This document shows positions 55,385 through 63,127 of a stretch of DNA of 64,000 nt, piece by piece. The notes beneath the pieces were generated by a model that saw only the letters and a program-made list of their open reading frames with translations, ran no database searches and was not told the DNA's origin. Each line of letters opens with the position of its first letter. Position 1 is the stretch's first letter. Source of the DNA: Tunturiibacter gelidiferens (GTDB taxonomy: Bacteria > Acidobacteriota > Terriglobia > Terriglobales > Acidobacteriaceae); contig NZ_JACHEB010000014.1 of assembly GCF_014201335.1 (NCBI RefSeq), forward strand, positions 1 through 64,000, read 5' to 3'. The translations under genes were made by a program, and so were the position numbers.

Positions 55385-57412
55385 TTGAACAGATCTCTTC
55401 GTTTTTCCGTCAGGCTCGTCACTCTTGTGGTTGTTCTCTTTTGCCTTCAGTTACATGCGGCAAGCTGGCTGCCGTACGGTCCGGACGGGGGGGACGCGCG
55501 GGCTTTCGCGGTCGATCCTCACGATCGCACTCATCTCTATCTGGGCACGGCAACGGGCTGGATGTACGAGTCGAAGAACGGCGGTGCGGACTGGAAGCGG
55601 CTGGCATGGATCGGCAAGCGGGATGACCTGGTGCTGGATTCGATTGTGGTCAGCGGCGCTGATTCGAAGCGAATCGTGGTGGGCGCCTGGGTGCTTGGTA
55701 GTCCCGACGGCGGCATCTTTCTCAGCAAAGACGGTGGAGTGACGTGGGAGACGGTCGGCGACATGCAGGGTCAGTCCATTCGCGCGCTTACCCCTTCTCC
55801 TTCCGATCCGAAGCTTTTGGTTGCCGGCACACTGAAGGGCGTTTACCAATCTACCGATAGCGGAGCGCACTGGAAGCTGATTAGTCCTGCTGGAAGCCAA
55901 GAGCTGCATGAGGTCGAATCGATCGCCATTGATCCGGTCGATCCGCAGATTATCTACGCGGGCACATGGCATCTGCCTTGGAAGACAGTGGATGGCGGGC
56001 AGCATTGGGCCAACATCAAACAGGGCGTTATCGAGGACTCGGATGTGTTCTCGATCATCGTGGATCCTAAGGATCCGAAGATTATTTATGCGAGTGCATG
56101 CTCAGGAATTTATAAGAGCCAGACTGCAGGGCAGGTCTTTCAGAAGATCCAGGGAATTCCCTCCACGGCGCGCAGAACGCGTGTGTTGATGCAGGATCCG
56201 ACGAATCGGAACATTGTGTTTGCGGGAACCACTGAGGGTCTGTGGCGAACGGTAGATTCTGGAACCACCTGGCAGCGAACCACAGGTCCGGAGGTGATTG
56301 TCAATGATGTATACGTCGACCCGACCAACTCGAACCGGGTGATGCTCGCAACGGATCGGGGCGGCGTGTTGGCGAGCAATGACGGAGGAAATTCATTTGT
56401 TCAGTCGAACGCCGGATTTTCCGCGCGGCAGATCACCTCTTACCTTGCAGATGCTTCTAACCCTGCGACGATCTACGTGGGTGTGGTGAACGATAAGGCG
56501 CTGGGTGGCGTGTTCGCCAGCACGAACGGCGGCTTGAATTGGTCTCAGATGAGTTCTGGACTCAATGGGCACGACGTGTTCAGTCTGGTTCAGGGGCCGG
56601 ATAACAATTTGCTGGCTGGCACGCGTCACGGAATCTATCGGCTCCAGGGAGCTGTGTGGAGTCGCGTGGACAACGTAACCTTCAATCCGCCACCTGCGCC
56701 ACCTGCCAAAGCCGGAAAGAAGACCTCGGGGCGGACCACTGCTGCGACAGCAGCGCACAAAGCGCCAGAGGCCTCAACGCATAAAACTACTGCGCAACCG
56801 GCTCATGCCTTCGAAGCGGCTGTCAACGCATTTGCTCGAGGAGGAGACACGCTCTATGCCGCAACCTCCACGGGGCTCTTCGCGAGTGCTACGTCGGGTC
56901 AAAGCTGGAAGGAAGTTTCGGGCTTCGAACCGAAGAGCTGGAACTTTGTGGCCGCCAGAAACTCAACTGTTCTGGCATCGAGTCTGAATTCTGCGGTCCT
57001 TTCTTCAGACGGCGGTCAGCAATGGACGGCCATCAAGCTTCCGGAGACGCTCGATCAGATTTCAACCATGGCTGTGGACGATGCAGGCGGACTGTGGGTT
57101 GGAGGGCGGCAGGGGATCTTTGTCTCCGACGACAAGGGAGCTACGTGGCAAACGGTCAAGGACCTGTTTCTCCGCGATGTGAACAGCATCTTTTATGATG
57201 TTGCGTCGCAGCGTGTCCTGATTGCCGCGGGAAGCAAGAATACGATCGCATTCGCGGTTCACCTGCCCGATCGGAAGATTCAGTATTGGAATACCGGCTG
57301 GAATCTCAGAATGGTTCGTTCGATTGGCGATCACCTGGTTGGAACGACCTGGTTTGATGGTGTGGTGATACAGCCGCGCATGGTTGATTCGAAGGAAATG
57401 GCGAGCCACTGA
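55385..57412 (+). CDS. Secreted sortilin/YCF48-like propeller protein
   Basis: A 675-residue exported protein. I chose the TTG at 55385 (AGGA upstream, followed by NRSLRFSVRLVTLVVVLFCLQLHAA signal peptide split by cleavage near HAA); the GTG at 55328 lies in the hairpin. The body consists of BNR/YCF48-like blades with repeated GxxxSxDGGxxW features: FLSKDGGVTWETVGD, YQSTDSGAHWKLIS, WRTVDSGTTWQR, FASTNGGLNWSQM and FVSDDKGATWQTV. A Pro/Ala/Thr/Lys-rich insertion of ~50 residues (about 450-500) splits it into two parts. Function is unknown; propellers of this type bind proteins or glycans at the surface. Confidence 0.8.
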   Translation: MNRSLRFSVRLVTLVVVLFCLQLHAASWLPYGPDGGDARAFAVDPHDRTHLYLGTATGWMYESKNGGADWKRLAWIGKRDDLVLDSIVVSGADSKRIVVGAWVLGSPDGGIFLSKDGGVTWETVGDMQGQSIRALTPSPSDPKLLVAGTLKGVYQSTDSGAHWKLISPAGSQELHEVESIAIDPVDPQIIYAGTWHLPWKTVDGGQHWANIKQGVIEDSDVFSIIVDPKDPKIIYASACSGIYKSQTAGQVFQKIQGIPSTARRTRVLMQDPTNRNIVFAGTTEGLWRTVDSGTTWQRTTGPEVIVNDVYVDPTNSNRVMLATDRGGVLASNDGGNSFVQSNAGFSARQITSYLADASNPATIYVGVVNDKALGGVFASTNGGLNWSQMSSGLNGHDVFSLVQGPDNNLLAGTRHGIYRLQGAVWSRVDNVTFNPPPAPPAKAGKKTSGRTTAATAAHKAPEASTHKTTAQPAHAFEAAVNAFARGGDTLYAATSTGLFASATSGQSWKEVSGFEPKSWNFVAARNSTVLASSLNSAVLSSDGGQQWTAIKLPETLDQISTMAVDDAGGLWVGGRQGIFVSDDKGATWQTVKDLFLRDVNSIFYDVASQRVLIAAGSKNTIAFAVHLPDRKIQYWNTGWNLRMVRSIGDHLVGTTWFDGVVIQPRMVDSKEMASH

Positions 57413-57450
57413 GGTGTGCCGCAACGGCCGATAAAGAATAGAATCGAAGA

Positions 57451-58602
57451 ATGAGTTCTTCCTTATCCGCTTGGCAGACGCGACACTCCTTTCAGACAGA
57501 CGATGCTGCACTTTTGCCGATAGCGGCAAAGGTGCAGCAGGGAGAGCGCCTCAGTTTTGACGATGGGGTGACACTTTATCGAAGTGGCGACATTCTCGCC
57601 GTGGGCTGGTTGGCGAACCTGGTGCGGGAGCGGATGCATGGGGACATTGCTTACTTTAATGTGAACCGGCATATCAATCCAACGAATGTTTGTATGGCGT
57701 CGTGCCGTCTGTGCGCGTTTGGACGCAAGAAGGGCGAGGCAGGCACCTATACTATGGCTCTGGAAGAAGCCTGGGAGACTGCAGCTACAGGGCTCACGGA
57801 GGCGGTGACGGAGTTTCACATCGTCGGGGGACTACATCCGGATCTTCCATTTGAGTACTTCATGGATCTGGTGCGTGGGCTAAAGGTTCGGTTTCCGAAG
57901 GTGCATATAAAGGCGTTCACCATGGTCGAGGTGGCGTTTCTGGCAAAGCGCGGCAAGATGACGATTCCTGAGGCGCTGGAGCGGATGAAGGCCGCGGGCG
58001 TGGATTCGATGCCCGGCGGTGGTGCTGAGATTTTTGCGGATCGAGTTCGTCATATCATTTGCGACCACAAGATCGACGGCAGTGAGTGGCTGGATACGGC
58101 TCGCATGGCGCACCAGATCGGGTTGCGATCGAATGCGACCATGTTGTATGGGCATGTGGAGAACGAAGAAGACCGCGTGGACCACCTGTTAAAGCTGAGG
58201 GCGGTGCAGGATGAGACGGGGGGATTTCAGACATTCATTCCGCTATCGTTCCATCCGGATAACACAGCACTGGCCCATATCCCGAAGACGACGGGGATGC
58301 TGGATCTTCGTCAGATCGCCGTTGGCCGACTGATGCTGGATAATTTTTCGCATATCAAAAGCTATTGGCAGATGGTTTCGCCGAAGATGGCGCAAATCTC
58401 GCTGCGGTTTGGCGCGGACGATATCGATGGAACTGTGATTGAGGAGAAGATTTATCACGATGCTGGAGCGACGACTCCGCAAGGGATGCGGCGGGCGGAT
58501 CTTGTTCGGCTGATCACTGAAGCGGGGCGCACGCCGTTTGAGCGCGACACCATGTACCGAGCCGTGACCCGCAGCGAAGACAGCTTTACCGTGGCCGTGT
58601 GA
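57451..58602 (+). CDS. mqnE: Aminodeoxyfutalosine synthase
   Basis: Radical SAM enzyme of the futalosine route to menaquinone. The 383-residue protein carries CMASCRLC (C81, C85, C88) preceded by NRHINPTNV, as in MqnE, then EFHIVGGLHPDLPFEYFMD and VHIKAFTMVEVAFLAKR. The C-terminal segment SHIKSYWQMV, ISLRFGADDIDGTVIEEKI is typical. MqnC is a close relative, but the GLHPDLPFEY pattern favours MqnE. Other mqn genes are not in the window. It ends in a clear terminator. Confidence 0.9.
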   Translation: MSSSLSAWQTRHSFQTDDAALLPIAAKVQQGERLSFDDGVTLYRSGDILAVGWLANLVRERMHGDIAYFNVNRHINPTNVCMASCRLCAFGRKKGEAGTYTMALEEAWETAATGLTEAVTEFHIVGGLHPDLPFEYFMDLVRGLKVRFPKVHIKAFTMVEVAFLAKRGKMTIPEALERMKAAGVDSMPGGGAEIFADRVRHIICDHKIDGSEWLDTARMAHQIGLRSNATMLYGHVENEEDRVDHLLKLRAVQDETGGFQTFIPLSFHPDNTALAHIPKTTGMLDLRQIAVGRLMLDNFSHIKSYWQMVSPKMAQISLRFGADDIDGTVIEEKIYHDAGATTPQGMRRADLVRLITEAGRTPFERDTMYRAVTRSEDSFTVAV

Positions 58603-58626
58603 GATTAAAACGTAAGTAGAACTCTC

Positions 58627-58656
58627 GCCTCTTCCTGTGGGAAGAGGCTTTTCTTT
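58627..58656 (+). terminator. Intrinsic terminator of mqnE
   Basis: GCCTCTTCC (58627-58635) and GGAAGAGGC (58640-58648) form a perfect 9-base stem with loop TGTG, followed by TTTTCTTT. It lies 25 bases after the mqnE stop. Confidence 0.85.
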
Positions 58657-59133
58657 GCGAGATTGCTTGCCGCTTGTACTGGACTCTGCGTCGTGCGAGA
58701 GAGTCGAGTTGCGCAAAGCTTGATGAAAGCGAGTGTGCGCTTGGTCTTGTAACTTCTGGCACTCAAATTGCCCTCTGTTTCTTGGTGAGGCCAGCCTGTC
58801 GTCCCCCAACGAATTTTCTATCCCAACAGAACATTAGGTCTATTGCGAAAGATTGCAGACTCAAAGTGGAAAAGATTTTCATTTTGGGCAATCTTTTGGG
58901 CGTTGATCTGGGTGGGTCTTGTGCATTTCCGACCTCAGAAAGCCCAGAAAACGAAGAATTATCCCTGTTTTTCGTAATTGGTTCGCGACTTGCAATAACC
59001 CAGGGTGAGGTAAGCAAATCGCAATGAATTGCCGGATTCGCAGACCAAAACGGGAATGGATGCCGGCTCAACCAATCGTGGGAAACAGAGTGCCGCGAGG
59101 CTCTGACAATGATTTTTCCGGGGAGAAGACTTC
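58657..59133. other. Intergenic region, no gene seen
   Basis: About 480 bases with only weak frames (for example 58674-59027 plus, 58763-59071 minus) that have no RBS or recognisable sequence. The right end contains the ribosome binding site (GGGGAGAAG) of the PEP-CTERM gene. A larger regulatory role is possible. Confidence 0.4.
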
Positions 59134-59772
59134 TTGAAGATTAAATTTGTATCGCTTGTTTCAATCGTTTGTCTTGGTGTTGCTTCGATCGTGATGAAGG
59201 CGGATACGCTCACACTCAACAATGGAACGAACGATCCGCTTGGCGGCAGTGTCCAAATTTATCCGTATTCATTTCAGCTCAACACCTCTGCTGGCACATC
59301 GACAGTGAATCTGATGTGCCTCAACTACAACCGTGAGATCACTTCCGGCGAGAGCTGGAGCGTCACAGAAGAGAGCATCCCCACGGGCAACACCGTGATA
59401 GATCGGGATTATCGCGCTGATGCGATTCTCTACTCCGAGATTCTCCACCCACCAGCCGGAGTGAGCGCCAGCGAGATTCAGTATGCCGAATGGAGCATCT
59501 TCGATCCGGCTAATCTGGTAGGAAATTCGCTGTTTGACTTTACGGCGCGAATTCTGGCGACTGATGCGCTGTTTGAGGCAAGCAACCAGCAGTTGATCAA
59601 CTCCGGCTACTTCAACCAATTCACTCTGTACATTCCTTCGAACGACACGTCTTCAGGGCCGCAGGAGTTTATCGGAACAGCGACGACTCCAGAGCCTTCG
59701 AGCCTGATGTTGTTCGGCTCGGGATTGATCGGAATGGCGGGGATGCTTCGTCGGAGATTAGTTCGTTCATAA
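59134..59772 (+). CDS. PEP-CTERM sorting-domain protein
   Basis: A 212-residue secreted protein starting with TTG at 59134 after GGAGAAG. It has a signal peptide (SLVSIVCLGVASIVMKA) and a beta-rich mature part with LNNGTNDPLGGSVQIYPYSF and NLMCLNYNREI. It ends in TPEPSSLMLFGSGLIGMAG followed by LRRRLVRS: the PEP motif, a membrane helix and an Arg-rich tail. Such C-termini are cut by an exosortase, usually for exopolysaccharide-linked surface proteins. No exosortase gene is in the window. The mature domain is not one I recognise. Confidence 0.85.
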   Translation: MKIKFVSLVSIVCLGVASIVMKADTLTLNNGTNDPLGGSVQIYPYSFQLNTSAGTSTVNLMCLNYNREITSGESWSVTEESIPTGNTVIDRDYRADAILYSEILHPPAGVSASEIQYAEWSIFDPANLVGNSLFDFTARILATDALFEASNQQLINSGYFNQFTLYIPSNDTSSGPQEFIGTATTPEPSSLMLFGSGLIGMAGMLRRRLVRS

Positions 59773-59911
59773 GTTTGAGCTGAAGTCTTTGGCCGTGCAA
59801 TTGCTTTCATACAGTTGTCAGCTTCATCGGTAGACAGTAATTGTTCGATCGGTTGATGTGCAGCTTATTAGATCAGTCTTGGTTACATAAACACTCTGGG
59901 AAGGAGGCACT

Positions 59912-60001
59912 ATGTATCTCTTGTTCGGACCAGCTATGGCAGCAGTCGTCGTCATCGGTGTTATTCAGCTTCGCGATCACTTTGCAGCTCCTGTCAAATA
60001 A
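59912..60001 (+). CDS. 29-residue single-helix peptide
   Basis: A tiny gene below normal cut-offs but with strong signals. ATG 59912 follows GGGAAGGAGG at ideal distance. The peptide starts MYLLFGPAMAAVVVIGVIQL and ends RDHFAAPVK, which is one hydrophobic helix and a short polar tail. The stop at 59999 is followed 27 bases later by a hairpin with a T run. No overlapping gene exists. The RBS-helix-terminator set argues for an expressed membrane peptide. Function is unknown; such peptides often tune larger membrane proteins. Confidence 0.65.
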   Translation: MYLLFGPAMAAVVVIGVIQLRDHFAAPVK

Positions 60002-60028
60002 GGTTGCTGTGGGTCGTCCACTTTTCCC

Positions 60029-60056
60029 AAGAGGTCAGGCTAAGCCTGGCCTCTTT
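60029..60056 (+). terminator. Intrinsic terminator of the 29-residue peptide gene
   Basis: AAGAGGTCAGGCT pairs with AGCCTGGCCTCTT with one bulge-type mismatch, followed by five T (60052-60056). It lies directly downstream of the small gene. Confidence 0.75.
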
Positions 60057-60144
60057 TTCCTGTGGGTTGTACGCGAATAGATGCGTTCAGCTCTAGCGGA
60101 CTCCGATGGAGTGGCCGCTCTGCAATTCTTGAGAGCTGGTTAGT

Positions 60145-61356
60145 TCACGAGCCTGTCGGAGGCGGCAGGAGATTTTTGGCGGTGGTGGTGCCGGAAAGTA
60201 GTAGAAGAAGAGCGGCCCCTGCGGCCGGAACAAGCAGCCCATCGCGAAGGCCGTGAAGGTAAGTGGAGCACAGGCCGGTTAACCAGGGCAGCACAGCTCC
60301 CCCTAGGGAGGCGCTGGCGAAGAGCGGGCCGAGTCTTTTATGAGTTCCGGTGCGGGCGAGCATGAAAGAAACCAGAAGCGGAAAGACGGGAGCGAGAGTG
60401 AATCCGCCGAGGATGGTGAGCGTGATGACACCGACTGCTGACGGATGCGCGATGGAGCAGAGCAGCCCTTCGGTGATAAGAAGCAACGCCAGAGAGAACC
60501 GGTATAGAACTCTCTCGCTCAGGACGGTCATGAGTGCGGCCACGAGCAGGCGTCCGAACAGTTCTGCTGCCCAGAAGTAGAGAGCGATGGTAGATGCGTG
60601 GAGCGATGCGCTGGAACGAAGAGCGTAGCTCGGTAGCCAGCCACCGAGCGAGTTCTCGACCCCGACATAGAGAAACATTGCGGTACAGAAGACGAGCAGA
60701 GGCAACAGCGGCAGAGGCCACGGTGATTTTGTGAGTGCTTGTCTTCGTCCAGCCAACTCTGATGGTCCGGGGGCGTCGTTGGAGGGGATTGCACGCGGTA
60801 TCGCGAAAGAAAGCAGGGACGCTGTGAGGAGGAGTGCCGTCATGACAATGAAGAAACGACGCATCCCGCCGGCGACAGTCAGAGAGATTAACAGAGGACA
60901 GGCGATAGCGCCGACACCCCAGGCAACGTTGAGTATGACTAGAAGTCGCGCTCGAGCAGACGGAAGTGTAGTTCCTGCGAGAATGTTCCCGGCGGTGAGG
61001 CCCGTACCGAGGCCGACTCCAATGCAAAAGAGGGCGATGTGCGCCGCCCCGAAGCCAAGCGGGAGCAGAGCGAGGCATCCGGCGGCGGCGAGGATTGATC
61101 CATAGACCAGGCTGGCGCGGAGATTGCGCGCGGCGATCCAGGCCCCACAGAGTTGTCCCACGAAGTCGGCGGTGAAGAGGGTTCCTGCCTGGGCATCCTG
61201 GATGTGCCAATGCTCCATGAGCTGCGGCAGCAAAGGGCCGAGCATGACTGTAGCGGTGCCGGCCACAAGAAAATAGAAGTAGACGGGAGCGAGGGTGCGG
61301 ATGATGGTTGCGCGATCCGGGCTCAGTTGCGGAGCCTTTGGCTGGATTGTTTGCAA
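60145..61356 (-). CDS. MFS transporter, probably sugar
   Basis: A 403-residue inner-membrane transporter starting with TTG at 61356 after AGGAG. Twelve hydrophobic helices are predicted, with a GWIAARNLRASLVYGSIL-like loop between helices 2 and 3 and a signature GNILAGTTLPSARAR. FLVAGTATVMLGPLLPQLM starts helix 1 in the manner of the FHS/NNP-type MFS groups. It starts 10 bases after the LacI gene on the same strand, so both are in one operon. The link to a LacI regulator makes a sugar or sugar acid the likely substrate; the identity is open. Confidence 0.85.
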   Translation of the reverse strand: MQTIQPKAPQLSPDRATIIRTLAPVYFYFLVAGTATVMLGPLLPQLMEHWHIQDAQAGTLFTADFVGQLCGAWIAARNLRASLVYGSILAAAGCLALLPLGFGAAHIALFCIGVGLGTGLTAGNILAGTTLPSARARLLVILNVAWGVGAIACPLLISLTVAGGMRRFFIVMTALLLTASLLSFAIPRAIPSNDAPGPSELAGRRQALTKSPWPLPLLPLLVFCTAMFLYVGVENSLGGWLPSYALRSSASLHASTIALYFWAAELFGRLLVAALMTVLSERVLYRFSLALLLITEGLLCSIAHPSAVGVITLTILGGFTLAPVFPLLVSFMLARTGTHKRLGPLFASASLGGAVLPWLTGLCSTYLHGLRDGLLVPAAGAALLLLLSGTTTAKNLLPPPTGS

Positions 61357-61366
61357 AGCTCTCCTA

Positions 61367-62446
61367 TCAACCTTTGGCTCGCCGTGAGCTGGGCTGCGAC
61401 ATGTTCTGGATGCTTGCGGTCGATTCTCTCACGACGAGTTCCGGCTCGAACCAGACTTCATGCGGATAGGTGAGCTCGGGGCACTGGATACGTTTGATCA
61501 GCATTTGTGCGGCGGTCCAGCCCATCTTGTGGAGAGGTTGGCGTACGGTGGTGAGGCGCGGATTGAAGTACTCTCCCACCATGATGTCGTCGAAGCCGAT
61601 GACGGAGATGTCGCGGGGGCAACTAAGACCAGCGTCTTGAATAGCGCGAATGGCGCCAATGGCGGCCGTATCGTTGAAGCAAAACATCGCAGTGAAGTCG
61701 CGTGTACGCGCGAGCAGCTCTCGCACGGGCTGGTAGCCGAGCTCGGGCGACCAGAGATTCTTCTCCAGGTAGATGCAGAGTTCAGGGCGAACCGTGATCC
61801 CGAGCTCTTTCGCTATGTTGAGAATGGACTCCCAGCGGGCTTCGGAGTCGAGAGAGTAGCGCTGGCCCTTCATGAAAGCGATCTTGCGGTGCCCCAGCTC
61901 ATGGAGGTGGTGAAGAGCCTTTTTCGCAGCAACGTTGTGATCGAGCAGGATGTTGGAGATGCCGGGCTCCTTGCTGTGGGAGGAGACGCCTACGACCGGC
62001 GGCGAGACATTTACGGACAGCTCCGTGTTGACGAGCAGGAAGCCATCGACACGGCGGCTCATGAGGAGCTCCTGATACTCTTCCCGGAGGTCGGCGCGGC
62101 CCAGATGGCTGACCGTGAAATAGAGGAAGCCTTCCTGGAGGAGGTACTGCTCGACCCCAAGCATGACGCCGGTAAAGTAGCCCTCGCTGAGTTCTGGAAC
62201 GATCACACCGATGGTGTTGGTTAGCTTGGTGCGTAGCATGCGGGCGTGCAGGTTTGGCCGATACTCGAACTTCTTGGCGGCGTCGAGAACTCGTTCCCTG
62301 GTTGCAGGGGAGATGGACTTCGCAACGGGCGAGTTATTAAGAACGATTGAGATCGTCGCCGGGGAGAGGTCGAGATATTCCGCCAGAGTTTTCAGTGTTA
62401 CGGCTTTGCCGGTATCTGGCTTGCTGTCTTTATTTAGCTCTTTCAT
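61367..62446 (-). CDS. LacI family transcriptional regulator
   Basis: A 359-residue repressor. ATG 62446 follows GGAGAGC. The N-terminal LacI helix-turn-helix is VTLKTLAEYLDLSPATISIVLNN (about 16-38) with the hinge RPNLHARMLR, followed by a periplasmic-binding-protein-like effector domain (TIGVIVPELSEGYFTGVML, GFDDIMVGEYFNPRLTTVRQP). It is first in an operon with the MFS transporter, which it presumably controls in response to a sugar ligand. Plus-strand frames across this gene are shadows. Confidence 0.93.
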   Translation of the reverse strand: MKELNKDSKPDTGKAVTLKTLAEYLDLSPATISIVLNNSPVAKSISPATRERVLDAAKKFEYRPNLHARMLRTKLTNTIGVIVPELSEGYFTGVMLGVEQYLLQEGFLYFTVSHLGRADLREEYQELLMSRRVDGFLLVNTELSVNVSPPVVGVSSHSKEPGISNILLDHNVAAKKALHHLHELGHRKIAFMKGQRYSLDSEARWESILNIAKELGITVRPELCIYLEKNLWSPELGYQPVRELLARTRDFTAMFCFNDTAAIGAIRAIQDAGLSCPRDISVIGFDDIMVGEYFNPRLTTVRQPLHKMGWTAAQMLIKRIQCPELTYPHEVWFEPELVVRESTASIQNMSQPSSRRAKG

Positions 62447-62638
62447 TGCTCTCCGCCAGACTTAGCTCTTCTAGTATCGCAACAGTTGTACACCTTTGGT
62501 CTGAAGACGGGGAACAAGATCTTACAGATTTGTCGGCTGTACTTAGCGAGTCGAATCGAAGTAGTATTCCGGGTTCGAAATCGATCTGGTCGGCAATGTG
62601 CAGTTATCTTTAAATGGGGTTGAAAGTTTTGGGGTGGC

Positions 62639-63118
62639 GTGGTGAGCGTGGAAGCTGAACTTCGGGGATATCTCAAAGAGGATTTGGACGCGATTTACAG
62701 GCTGGATCAGCTGTGTTTTTCGAATGAATTCCGGTTTGGCCGGCAGTCGATGCGCGCGTTCGCAGAGGCGGATGATGCCGTCACATTGATCGCGGAGACG
62801 ACAGGAGGCGAGATCGCCGGATTTGTCATTGTCCAGGTAGAACTACGTGGGGACAGCGTTCGTGGGTACGTTGTGACGTTGGATGTAGCGGAGAAGTGCA
62901 GAAGAAGAGGTTTGGCTCAAATGCTTTTACAGGAGGCAGAGAGGCGGGCAGCCGCTGCTGGCGCGTTATGGATGGAGCTGCATGTGTTCACGGGAAACGA
63001 GGGAGCGATCCGCTTCTATGAGCGCTCGGGCTATGCGCGAACCGAGCTGAAACGCCGGTTCTATGGCGGAGCTGGATTGGACGCTTTTGTGTATCGCAAG
63101 GAAATGGGAGTTTCGTAA
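62639..63118 (+). CDS. GNAT acetyltransferase (RimI-like)
   Basis: A 159-residue N-acetyltransferase starting with GTG at 62639 (or 62642). The acetyl-CoA-binding motif is EKCRRRGLAQMLLQEAERR, preceded by VTLDV and followed by LHVFTGNEGAIRFYERSGYA, which is the RimI/ArdA-like pattern with FYERSGY. The substrate, possibly a protein N-terminus, cannot be told. It converges with murA with nine bases between stops. Cytoplasmic. Confidence 0.88.
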   Translation: MVSVEAELRGYLKEDLDAIYRLDQLCFSNEFRFGRQSMRAFAEADDAVTLIAETTGGEIAGFVIVQVELRGDSVRGYVVTLDVAEKCRRRGLAQMLLQEAERRAAAAGALWMELHVFTGNEGAIRFYERSGYARTELKRRFYGGAGLDAFVYRKEMGVS

Positions 63119-63127
63119 CAGCGGAAG

